Source of the DNA: a virus
Strand: one strand, 5' to 3'
Virus record (IMG/VR): IMGVR_UViG_3300048590_000398
Coordinates: 1 to 27,854 of that record
DNA: 27,854 nt
Position 1 is the first letter of the stretch. Every line of letters begins with the position of its first letter. Below the pieces are notes generated by a model. That model was not told where the DNA came from. It saw only the letters and a list, made by a program, of their open reading frames with translations, and searched no databases. The position numbers and the translations under genes were made by a program. Positions 22,921-27,854 of this stretch are shown piece by piece.

Positions 22921-22966
22921 CGTTGGCTGACCATCGTCTCGGCCGCTGTGGGCAGGTTCGTTGAGG

Positions 22967-23443
22967 ATGGATCAATGGCGACAGTTGTGGCCGGAAGCGA
23001 GCATCGTGACGGGCGCCCTGGCACTCCTGTTGCGCCTCTTCGGTCGTTCCCCGGTCCGCACCATTGTGCGGCTCAAAAACGGGATCTTCGACATCGGCGC
23101 GCTCTACATTCGGTTGGAGACCTGCGAGGCGGACAACCGGGCGAAGGACGAGGCGATCACGTCCCTGACCAGGCAGCTCACGGCATGGCGAAGCCAGGCA
23201 TCATCGCCAGCATCTCCCGCTGGTTCTACCGGCGCAAGTACGGACCCATCCGAGACGCCGCCGAGCGCACCGCCACCGACCCCGGCATGGTCGCCGCGTT
23301 CGGGCCGGCGAAGGCGCGCGAGGTCGCCTACCGCCAATACGGCCCCATCCTCGATGAACCGACCGGCAACTTCGCGGCCGACGCCATTGTCGAGCGGATC
23401 CGGGGACGGCGGGAGGGACGGCGATGAGGGACGGGCTGTTTGA
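22967..23443 (+). CDS. Small membrane protein, likely with lost stop
   Basis: The first 73 residues look real: a start (ATG 22967; TTG 22961 is also possible), one hydrophobic segment (ASIVTGALALLLRLFG), a basic stretch and a short coiled coil (CEADNRAKDEAITSLTRQL). After codon 73 the sequence turns Ser/Pro/Arg-rich, out of frame with the convincing gene at 23185. Almost every other junction in these blocks has a stop overlapping the next start; here the codon at 23186-23188 is TGG where ATGA would give TGA. The original gene probably ended there. It begins the lysis cassette; a holin accessory or spanin-like role is possible but unproven. Confidence 0.55.
   Translation: MDQWRQLWPEASIVTGALALLLRLFGRSPVRTIVRLKNGIFDIGALYIRLETCEADNRAKDEAITSLTRQLTAWRSQASSPASPAGSTGASTDPSETPPSAPPPTPAWSPRSGRRRRARSPTANTAPSSMNRPATSRPTPLSSGSGDGGRDGDEGRAV
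23185..23427 (+). CDS. Small hypothetical protein in lysis cassette
   Basis: An 80-residue basic protein (ASISRWFYRRKYGPIRDAAE, then a helical KAREVAYRQYGPIL and a terminal IRGRREGRR). It has an amphipathic, aromatic start and no full membrane segment. It overlaps the previous frame by 240 bases and ends in an ATGA overlap with the three-segment membrane protein, which supports that this frame is the translated one. No family is recognised. Confidence 0.6.
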   Translation: MAKPGIIASISRWFYRRKYGPIRDAAERTATDPGMVAAFGPAKAREVAYRQYGPILDEPTGNFAADAIVERIRGRREGRR

Positions 23444-23816
23444 GACGCTGACGTTCGCCGCCGTCGGCGTTCCGGCGCTCGTGTTCGCCATCGGGAAGGC
23501 GTGGCTGGCCCTCCTGATGTACCGGGGCACGCGCATCCGCACCGAGATCGGCCGCTGGCTGCTCCACCTCTACTGGATCGTGGCGGCCCTGACGCTTCTC
23601 ATCGGCGCCGCCTACCTGCTCACCGTCTCCGACCGGGAGGGGCTCATTCGCGCCAATTTCGCCACGATCCGCCAGGGGATGCGGCTGGCGATCGGCGGGC
23701 TCTACCTGCTCGGCGTGGTGGCGTCGTACAAGCTCTGGCGCGCGGTCGACGCGCTGGAAGCGACGGTGCGGGACCGTGATCCGGATGACCCGCCGGACCG
23801 GGAGGAATCGCCATGA
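23424..23816 (+). CDS. Three-segment membrane protein, putative holin
   Basis: A 130-residue protein with three hydrophobic segments at about residues 9-32, 46-67 and 86-103, separated by short basic loops (RGTRIRTEIGR) and ending in a charged Asp/Arg/Pro-rich tail. This is the plan of class I holins, which form holes in the membrane to release endolysin. It lies two genes before the endolysin and is linked to both neighbours by ATGA overlaps. Alternatives are a membrane antiholin or an unrelated small membrane protein. Confidence 0.6.
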   Translation: MRDGLFETLTFAAVGVPALVFAIGKAWLALLMYRGTRIRTEIGRWLLHLYWIVAALTLLIGAAYLLTVSDREGLIRANFATIRQGMRLAIGGLYLLGVVASYKLWRAVDALEATVRDRDPDDPPDREESP

Positions 23817-23926
23817 AGCACCCCCAGGACGACGGCACGATCACCATCCTCACGGTCGCCGTGGCGCTCGCGTTCGGCGGCGTCCTGCTCATCATCGCCT
23901 GCATCCTGTTCGGCTACGGAGGCTGA
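23813..23926 (+). CDS. Single-segment membrane micro-protein
   Basis: A 37-residue protein starting in an ATGA overlap and ending two bases before the endolysin ATG. A short polar N-terminus (MKHPQDDGTITI) precedes one hydrophobic segment (LTVAVALAFGGVLLIIACIL) and a short FGYGG end. Such one-segment proteins next to endolysins may act as antiholins or holin partners. The position is convincing; the function is inferred. Confidence 0.6.
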   Translation: MKHPQDDGTITILTVAVALAFGGVLLIIACILFGYGG

Positions 23927-23928
23927 CC

Positions 23929-25491
23929 ATGCTTCGCACCTCGGATTTCCTGTTAGGCCCGCCACGCATCACCGACGCGCATGTGGCGACACTCTTCTCG
24001 AAGCTCGATCACCCGGACGCCAAAGACCAGCAGTTCGTGATGCTCTTGCGGCACTGGTGCGCGGTCGCCGGTGTCGATGATGCCAACGCGTTCAGTCAGG
24101 TGATCTGGGAGACGGACTACCTGAAAGCGCCACGCTGGAATAACGACTTGAATCCGGCCGGCATCGGGATCACCGGCAACGCCACCGCGCAACCCTTCAC
24201 CATCGCCAACGTCGATGAATCGGCCCGGCTCTTTGTCCAGTGCATCTACAGCATGGTCAAAAAGGCGTGGCACCCCGGCGTGCCGATTCCGGAGAAGGCG
24301 CGGTCGTGGATGGATGGGATTTGGCTGGCGAAAGTCCGGCACCCGCTCTACCCAAAGGGCGTCGAACAGGTCAACGACCAGCACATCATCTACTACATCG
24401 ACGGGGACATGAAGGCCACCTGGGCCGCTGATGACGCCTACATGGGCCATGTGCAGCGGTTCAACGCCCTGATTCCCGGCGTGCCCGATCAATCGCGTAT
24501 CACCCTGCCAATCGACCCACAACCGGAGGAACCACCTGTGAGCACGCCCGTCCTGACCCCTTCGGTCAAGAAGCCGGTCATCTATGATCTCGCAACGGAT
24601 TACGCGCGATTCGGCCTGACGCAAGCCGAGGCAAGCCGGGTCATCGGCTATCGCTTTGCCAATCGCAATGGCGGTTCGCCCCAATTCATCTTCCTGCACA
24701 TTCAGGACGGCAGCACCGCGGGCTCACTCGACTGGTGGGCGAATGGCTATACCAACGGCGTCAAGGTGACGGCCTCCGCGACGGTCATGGTGCAGAAGGA
24801 CGGCAGCGTGCTTCGCATCATTCCGGAACAGCATGGGCCGTGGACCAACGGCGACGTCAATCGCCCGACGGCGCAGGCGTCCGACGTGCTGGCGCTCGGT
24901 GGCAATCCCAATAACTGGAGCCTGACCGTTGAAGCGGAGGGTGGGCCGTGGGATCAGATGCCCGCCGCGCAGCGCGACGCGATTATCTGGGTGGTGCAGG
25001 ACTGGTACATCCGCTATCCGGCCATCCGGCAACGCGGGGCAGCGGCCATGAAGCGGCACGGCTGGATCAACAGCGTGAGCCGCCCGAACTGTCCCGGTGA
25101 CTACTTTCCGTTGGTCGTCAATCCGGTGGCGGCATGGCTGACGGCGGCTCCAGCGCCCCAACCGGACCCCGAGCCTGAGCCGGTGCCGGAACCGCTCTAC
25201 CCCAAGGGGATGACAGAAGAACTCGCCAGGCGGCTCTATGGGCAGGTCACTGTGCCGTGGGCGGCGAACCCACTGGCGTTCGATCCGGAGCGATCGGAGT
25301 GCCAGTACTGGTTGGCACGCGGGAAGTTGCGGCTGAAGCCCGGAGAGAGCTACACGGCGACGACTTGGCCGCCACTGGAAGATGTGATCCGGCGTGGCTC
25401 GACCAAAAACGTGCATGTCTACCAATGGGCGAACGGGGATGTGTTCGAGAAGGTCGTTCGCAGCCCGGAAGCGCAGCCGGCCGCCGCGTGA
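23929..25491 (+). CDS. Modular endolysin (glucosaminidase-like plus amidase)
   Basis: A 520-residue lysin. Residues 1-190 form an N-terminal hydrolase-like domain with a glucosaminidase (GH73-type) pattern: QQFVMLLRHWCAVAGVDDANAFSQ, an early E in SQVIWETDYL, and GIGITGNA. A Pro-rich linker (about 195-210) leads to an amidase-2 (PGRP) domain of about 220-405. Its likely zinc ligands are the His of FIFLHIQDG, the later KRHGWINS His, and the Cys of PNCPGDYFP. Residues about 430-520 may bind the cell wall. It would cleave both sugar and peptide links of peptidoglycan. ATG 23929 is two bases after the previous stop. The N-terminal assignment is less sure than the amidase. Confidence 0.82.
   Translation: MLRTSDFLLGPPRITDAHVATLFSKLDHPDAKDQQFVMLLRHWCAVAGVDDANAFSQVIWETDYLKAPRWNNDLNPAGIGITGNATAQPFTIANVDESARLFVQCIYSMVKKAWHPGVPIPEKARSWMDGIWLAKVRHPLYPKGVEQVNDQHIIYYIDGDMKATWAADDAYMGHVQRFNALIPGVPDQSRITLPIDPQPEEPPVSTPVLTPSVKKPVIYDLATDYARFGLTQAEASRVIGYRFANRNGGSPQFIFLHIQDGSTAGSLDWWANGYTNGVKVTASATVMVQKDGSVLRIIPEQHGPWTNGDVNRPTAQASDVLALGGNPNNWSLTVEAEGGPWDQMPAAQRDAIIWVVQDWYIRYPAIRQRGAAAMKRHGWINSVSRPNCPGDYFPLVVNPVAAWLTAAPAPQPDPEPEPVPEPLYPKGMTEELARRLYGQVTVPWAANPLAFDPERSECQYWLARGKLRLKPGESYTATTWPPLEDVIRRGSTKNVHVYQWANGDVFEKVVRSPEAQPAAA
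24538..25491 (+). CDS. Possible internal start: amidase-only lysin form
   Basis: A GTG at 24538, in frame with the endolysin, has GGAGGA (24525-24530) seven bases before it. It lies in the linker, exactly between the two domains, and would yield a 317-residue protein with the amidase and C-terminal part. Internal starts that make a shorter partner are known in some endolysins. The signal is seen; its use is inferred. Confidence 0.45.
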   Translation: MSTPVLTPSVKKPVIYDLATDYARFGLTQAEASRVIGYRFANRNGGSPQFIFLHIQDGSTAGSLDWWANGYTNGVKVTASATVMVQKDGSVLRIIPEQHGPWTNGDVNRPTAQASDVLALGGNPNNWSLTVEAEGGPWDQMPAAQRDAIIWVVQDWYIRYPAIRQRGAAAMKRHGWINSVSRPNCPGDYFPLVVNPVAAWLTAAPAPQPDPEPEPVPEPLYPKGMTEELARRLYGQVTVPWAANPLAFDPERSECQYWLARGKLRLKPGESYTATTWPPLEDVIRRGSTKNVHVYQWANGDVFEKVVRSPEAQPAAA

Positions 25492-25568
25492 GTCCGTTCG
25501 AGTGGGCGGCGCTGATCGTCGCCGCGGTGATCATCGTGGCCGTGCTCGGCCAGCAACGGGAGGAATGA
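25488..25568 (+). CDS. 26-residue membrane peptide
   Basis: A GTG overlaps the endolysin stop (GTGA) and encodes a peptide of 26 residues: a short polar start, one hydrophobic segment (LIVAAVIIVAVLG) and a QQREE end. The stop lies four bases before the next GTG. The overlap and the clean hydrophobic segment argue that it is real. It resembles very small holin-type or anti-holin peptides, but is too short for family assignment. Confidence 0.5.
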   Translation: MSPFEWAALIVAAVIIVAVLGQQREE

Positions 25569-25572
25569 GACC

Positions 25573-25962
25573 GTGTTCGATCGCAGACGCGCGCTTCGGT
25601 TCTACCGCATTCTTGGGTTGGCGTTCCTGCTGCTGCTCGGCCTGGTGTCTGGCGCGGCCGCGCAAGAGCAGGCCGTCATTCCCGACACCAACGTCGGCCG
25701 TTGGAGCTTCCTGATCGGCACCTTCCTGCCACTGGCGATCGCCGCCGTCAACCGGCAGTATTGGCGGTCGCAGACGAAAGGCGTGATGACCTTCGCCATC
25801 AGCGCACTCGCCGCCGCTGGCACGAGTTTCTTCGCCGGCGAGTTCAATGGGCAGGATCTGGTCACGAGCTTCCTGATCGTGCTGGTAACCGCGACGGTGA
25901 CCTTCCAGGTGTTCTGGAAACCGAGCGGGATCGCGGAGACGGTGGAGCAGAAGACGGGGTAA
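25573..25962 (+). CDS. Membrane protein with signal-like N-terminus
   Basis: A 129-residue protein beginning with GTG, with GGAGG about ten bases upstream. An N-terminal basic then hydrophobic stretch (RILGLAFLLLLGLVSGAAAQ) looks like a signal peptide with an A-x-A site near residues 27-31. Three hydrophobic segments follow at about 43-60, 72-90 and 97-115. It is the last gene of the lysis block and may be a second holin-type or spanin-like protein. No family motif is visible. Confidence 0.6.
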   Translation: MFDRRRALRFYRILGLAFLLLLGLVSGAAAQEQAVIPDTNVGRWSFLIGTFLPLAIAAVNRQYWRSQTKGVMTFAISALAAAGTSFFAGEFNGQDLVTSFLIVLVTATVTFQVFWKPSGIAETVEQKTG

Positions 25963-25972
25963 TGATTACGGG

Positions 25973-25995
25973 CACTTGACAAGTGTACGTATACT
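25973..25995 (+). promoter_or_regulatory. Palindrome and -10 (TATACT), module 7
   Basis: CACTTG-A-CAAGTG (25973-25985) is a perfect 13-base palindrome that ends four bases before TATACT (25990-25995). The TTGACA inside it is only eight bases from the -10, too close for a normal -35, so it reads better as an operator or activator site. Confidence 0.5.
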
Positions 25996-26014
25996 GTGAG
26001 GAGGGCAACAAATG

Positions 26015-26043
26015 CCGGGGTGCTCATACGAGCGCCCCGGTTT
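26015..26043 (+). promoter_or_regulatory. Leader hairpin, module 7
   Basis: CCGGGGTGCTC (26015-26025) pairs with GAGCGCCCCGG (26030-26040), one G-U pair, loop ATAC. TTT follows. AGGAG for the next gene lies 13 bases later. Confidence 0.68.
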
Positions 26044-26065
26044 GCATTCGACAGGAGCAATGTAA

Positions 26066-26293
26066 GTGAGACGGACTGAGTTCTTTGCGTTTCGGGAGAC
26101 AAACGTCGAGAAGCTCGCGGAGACGATTAACCAGCGGATGACGGAGCTTGCGGATCGCAAGCCTACGATCGTCTCAGTCCACTATGAAACCGCACCCTAC
26201 AGGACTGGAACGGACGACTATGTGTACCACAACGCGCTTGTAGTTCTCGATCTTCTTGAGGACGGTACGAAGAAGCAAGCCCGCATCATGTAG
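26066..26293 (+). CDS. Small right-end protein, 75 aa
   Basis: Starts with GTG, AGGAG eight bases upstream. It is helical then beta (ETNVEKLAETINQRMTEL, TIVSVHYETAPY, HNALVVLDLLEDG). The pattern faintly resembles short proteins of the sporulation Cse60 type, but I do not assign it. It is less GC-rich than the structural genes and has its own leader (module 7), so it may be a separately expressed accessory gene. Confidence 0.55.
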   Translation: MRRTEFFAFRETNVEKLAETINQRMTELADRKPTIVSVHYETAPYRTGTDDYVYHNALVVLDLLEDGTKKQARIM

Positions 26294-26311
26294 ACGCTAG
26301 ATCACATGTTC

Positions 26312-26320
26312 TGATAACAT
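26312..26320 (+). promoter_or_regulatory. Putative extended -10 (TGA TAACAT), module 8
   Basis: TGATAACAT is the weakest of the eight -10 candidates. It stands before a structured leader, as in the others. Confidence 0.3.
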
Positions 26321-26325
26321 TCCAC

Positions 26326-26448
26326 GCGGGCGAGCAGCCAGAGCGCCGCCGCGCCGCCGGGAACCAGGTCACACCAGTGACCGGACCGGCTCGCCCGCCA
26401 ACTCCGATGCCCCTCTCAGCGCCGTCTCGATCATTCGAGACGGCGCTG
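26326..26448 (+). ncRNA. Structured leader region, module 8
   Basis: An outer stem (GCGGGCGAGC, 26326-26335, with 26389-26398) encloses an inner hairpin (GGTCAC-acca-GTGACC, 26367-26382). A second, separate hairpin of 14 exact pairs follows (26417-26430 with 26435-26448, loop TCAT), then TTCATC. No convincing coding frame crosses the region. It may be a regulatory leader or small RNA; no known riboswitch class is recognised. Confidence 0.5.
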
Positions 26449-26463
26449 TTCATCACGTGAGCG

Positions 26464-26793
26464 ATGCGCGTGCCACCCGTCATCCCGCCCCGCGGCCAGC
26501 CCATTACCCTCGAGCAGGCGGACGCCATCCTCGCCGAGCATGCCGACTTCGCGGGCGAGCTGGCGGCCGGCGTGGCCGTCGCCCTGCGCGACGCCGGCCG
26601 AATCGTCCATGGGTGGACCGTCCTCACGGCTGACGAGCTGGTGCGCGCCTGGCCCGCCGAGCTCGACATCGCGCCGATCGCCTTTGTCCATTACGCGCCG
26701 TCGCAGAGCATTCCGTTCGACGCCGTGCAGATCCGGCTCGATAAGGTCACCGGGATGGTCTTTGTTTGGGATGGGCGCGGGGTGCTGGGATAG
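26464..26793 (+). CDS. Hypothetical right-end protein, 109 aa
   Basis: A 109-residue protein with a Pro-rich start (RVPPVIPPRGQPITLEQADA) and a helical, Ala/Asp-rich part (ILAEHADFAGELAAGVAVAL), then beta strands ending in VTGMVFVWDGRG. It has no membrane segments or cysteines. No Shine-Dalgarno is clear, so the start is uncertain. It is the last gene before the prophage end and may be an accessory (moron) gene of unknown function. Confidence 0.5.
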   Translation: MRVPPVIPPRGQPITLEQADAILAEHADFAGELAAGVAVALRDAGRIVHGWTVLTADELVRAWPAELDIAPIAFVHYAPSQSIPFDAVQIRLDKVTGMVFVWDGRGVLG

Positions 26794-26802
26794 GGCGGGC
26801 CA

Positions 26803-26848
26803 GGGAGCACGTGTCATACCATCGATCATAGTCGTGACACGTCCTCCC
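26803..26848. repeat. Long inverted repeat near prophage end
   Basis: A 14-base arm (26803-26816) matches 26835-26848 in reverse complement with one mismatch and an 18-base spacer containing ATCGAT. There is no T-tract. It may terminate transcription from the last gene or be a protein-binding site near the attachment site. Confidence 0.5.
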
Positions 26849-26944
26849 GTTGCTCACGATCGTTCAGCACCACGCCGGCGGACGTCTGTCCCGCTGCTCA
26901 CTCGATCTGACGACGCTGACCCATGCAGACCAAGGCGTTCCGGG

Positions 26945-26965
26945 CAAGTCCCCCCATCTCCACCA
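26945..26965 (+). tRNA. Displaced tRNA 3' end; putative attR core
   Basis: The bases fit the 3' end of a tRNA: loop CAAGT, T-stem strand CCCCC, acceptor strand CATCTCC, discriminator A and CCA. The loop's first two bases would be TT in a tRNA but are GG, and no matching 5' half (GGAGATG acceptor) lies within 100 bases upstream. So this is a fragment. Its place at the edge of the prophage, with an intrinsic terminator eight bases later, points to integration into the 3' end of a tRNA gene. GGAGATG would suit a tRNA-Ser, but the identity is uncertain. Confidence 0.6.
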
Positions 26966-26973
26966 CACGGCAG

Positions 26974-26999
26974 AAACCCCGGACGAATCCGGGGTTTTT
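26974..26999 (+). terminator. Intrinsic terminator after tRNA fragment
   Basis: AAACCCCGGA (26974-26983) pairs exactly with TCCGGGGTTT (26988-26997), loop CGAA, and the T-run continues to 26999. It is a classical host-type terminator and presumably the original terminator of the interrupted tRNA gene. Confidence 0.88.
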
Positions 27000-27471
27000 C
27001 ATGCCCGTCAGGGGAGTCTCTTTAGAACGACCCGAGGTCTTTTTCGTTGGCATGAAGAGGGCTTTACAGCGCTCTGCAGTCAGCGTTCGCGCGACGGGGG
27101 GAGGAGACACGCTCCTCCCGGACAGAAATCCTCCGTAAAGGCGGGTTCACTTACACCGGTTGGGTCCGGCGTCCTGCGTAGCCCTGGAAGGGCGTCCACG
27201 TTCCTAGCACCGTCCTTCAGGGCGATGCATTCCGCGCAACCGCTCAGCAATTCCCTGTAGGCGGGAGCACCTTGTGTGCTCCCGCCGTCACCGAGGCGTG
27301 CGTGCGCGCGCTGAAATCAGCGCTAAGCATGCGGTTGCCGGTGGAACGGGGCGCCGTCATCCGTGGATAGCGCGATAGGTCGCCCGTTGCACCGCCAGGC
27401 GTCCCGGCGTTCAATCCCGCAAGGAAAACGAGCCGGTGTGAGGGAATCCCCATCACGCGACGGGGCCGGTG
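27000..27471. other. Host intergenic region with hairpins
   Basis: No convincing gene is seen in this stretch; the open frames in it have poor codon use and no start signals. It holds a hairpin GGGAGGAG/CTCCTCCC (27099-27106 with 27112-27119) and an 11-pair hairpin (27260-27270 with 27276-27286, loop CTTGT). The second could help end the minus-strand nitrilase gene. A weaker pair of arms (GCCCTGGAAGG and CCTTCAGGGC, about 27181-27223) is also present. Confidence 0.5.
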
Positions 27472-27854
27472 TCATCGGTGTGCGACCGGCACTGGCTGGG
27501 ACACCGGAAGGTCCGCTTCGTCGGCCACTCGGGGAGCCGGTCGGGCGCCGTGGGCGCCGGCGATCGGCGGGACCACCGACTGGTAGCTGACCTCGGTGCT
27601 GGCGACGATGCCATAGAACTCGGGGCGCCGGTCCTGCAGCAGGTTGAGCCCGAAGAAATCGCGCGTGCGCCCCTTCTGGATGCCGTCGAGCAGATCGACC
27701 GTGGCGGAGACGACACCTTCCTCGTGGCCGAGGCCGGCGACGATCTCGCCGGTGGGCGCGATGATGCGGCTGTGACCGTAGTAGTTGGCGCAGCCAGGTG
27801 TCGGCGGGCGGTGGACCTGGTTGGAGCAGACCATCCAGAACTGGTTCGCCAGCG
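27472..27854 (-). CDS. Host nitrilase-family hydrolase, C-terminal part
   Basis: The frame is open to the window edge (A-L-A-N-Q-F-W before the first Met at 27834), so only the C-terminal 127 residues are present. The pattern of an N-Q-F-W-M-V-C-S-N-Q-V strand, a G-x-S-R-I-I-A-P-T-G-E segment and a later V-D-L-L-D-G-I-Q-K-G-R-T-R-D-F-F-G helix is typical of the C-terminal half of carbon-nitrogen hydrolases (nitrilase superfamily; amidase or N-carbamoyl hydrolase branch). The catalytic Cys, Glu and Lys lie mostly upstream of what is shown. Orientation and content differ from the prophage, so it is host DNA. Substrate cannot be told. Confidence 0.82.
   Translation of the reverse strand, partial: LANQFWMVCSNQVHRPPTPGCANYYGHSRIIAPTGEIVAGLGHEEGVVSATVDLLDGIQKGRTRDFFGLNLLQDRRPEFYGIVASTEVSYQSVVPPIAGAHGARPAPRVADEADLPVSQPVPVAHR

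Noticed and set aside
22975-23427. A longer reading of the 23185 gene from ATG 22975
   Set aside because: The added residues are His/Arg/Gly-rich and out of frame with the convincing membrane-protein frame that occupies 22967-23185.
25976-25995. Standard sigma-70 promoter from TTGACA and TATACT
   Set aside because: Spacing is eight bases instead of 16-18; the TTGACA is better explained as part of a palindrome.
1-26944. Integrase, repressor or replication genes
   Set aside because: Looked for in both strands but no such protein pattern is present; they probably lie left of the window.
26898-27110. Minus-strand frame of 70 codons at the prophage boundary
   Set aside because: It reads across the tRNA fragment and terminator; such frames antisense to tRNA ends are common false genes.
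26850-27260. Plus-strand frames over the tRNA fragment (26850-27260, 26923-27138)
   Set aside because: They cross the terminator and have no ribosome binding site or family pattern.

Overview
The window is the structural, lysis and right-end part of a temperate, tailed (siphovirus-like) prophage in a high-GC bacterium, followed by host DNA. The head genes resemble those of phage Mu: a gp29/DUF935-type portal, a MuF-type minor head protein, an I-type protease with a nested scaffold start, and a Com-like zinc protein. The tail genes are those of a long non-contractile tail: connector, stopper, tail completion, terminator, tube, frameshifted assembly chaperones, tape measure, distal tail and hub. 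I see no integrase, repressor or replication gene, so these probably lie beyond the left edge. The host cannot be named safely; a high-GC soil or thermophile lineage such as Chloroflexota or Actinobacteria would fit.

Layout. 2-1671: large terminase (5' end cut off) and a Com-like zinc protein. 1749-6933: small structural proteins, a repetitive fibre-like protein, portal and MuF-like protein. 7041-13658: a 2H-phosphoesterase/protease/scaffold polyprotein, decoration protein, capsid, neck and tail-tube genes, and a second zinc protein. 13763-14786: tail chaperones with a -1 frameshift signal and a third zinc protein. 14845-15714: a free-standing HNH nuclease. 15715-15996: a lone minus-strand membrane protein. 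16168-22824: tape measure, tail tip and a fourth zinc protein. 22967-25962: a lysis cassette with many small membrane proteins and a two-domain endolysin. 26066-26793: two right-end accessory genes. 26945-26965: what looks like the displaced 3' end of a tRNA gene (attachment site), followed by its terminator. 27472-27854: the end of a host nitrilase-family gene on the minus strand.

Within each block the genes are packed with ATGA, TGATG or TAATG overlaps, so translation is probably coupled. The blocks are separated by a recurring intergenic module: an (often extended) -10 hexamer (TATACT, TAAACT, TAAAAT or TACACT) with no recognisable -35, then a strong GC hairpin, usually with a GTTTT-like tail, then the ribosome binding site of the next block. 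There are eight such gaps. Four of the blocks end in a small CxxC-type zinc protein whose gene abuts or overlaps the -10. Mu Com is a zinc protein that binds an mRNA stem-loop to control translation of mom, so this zinc-protein plus hairpin pairing is the best candidate here for an undescribed regulatory system.
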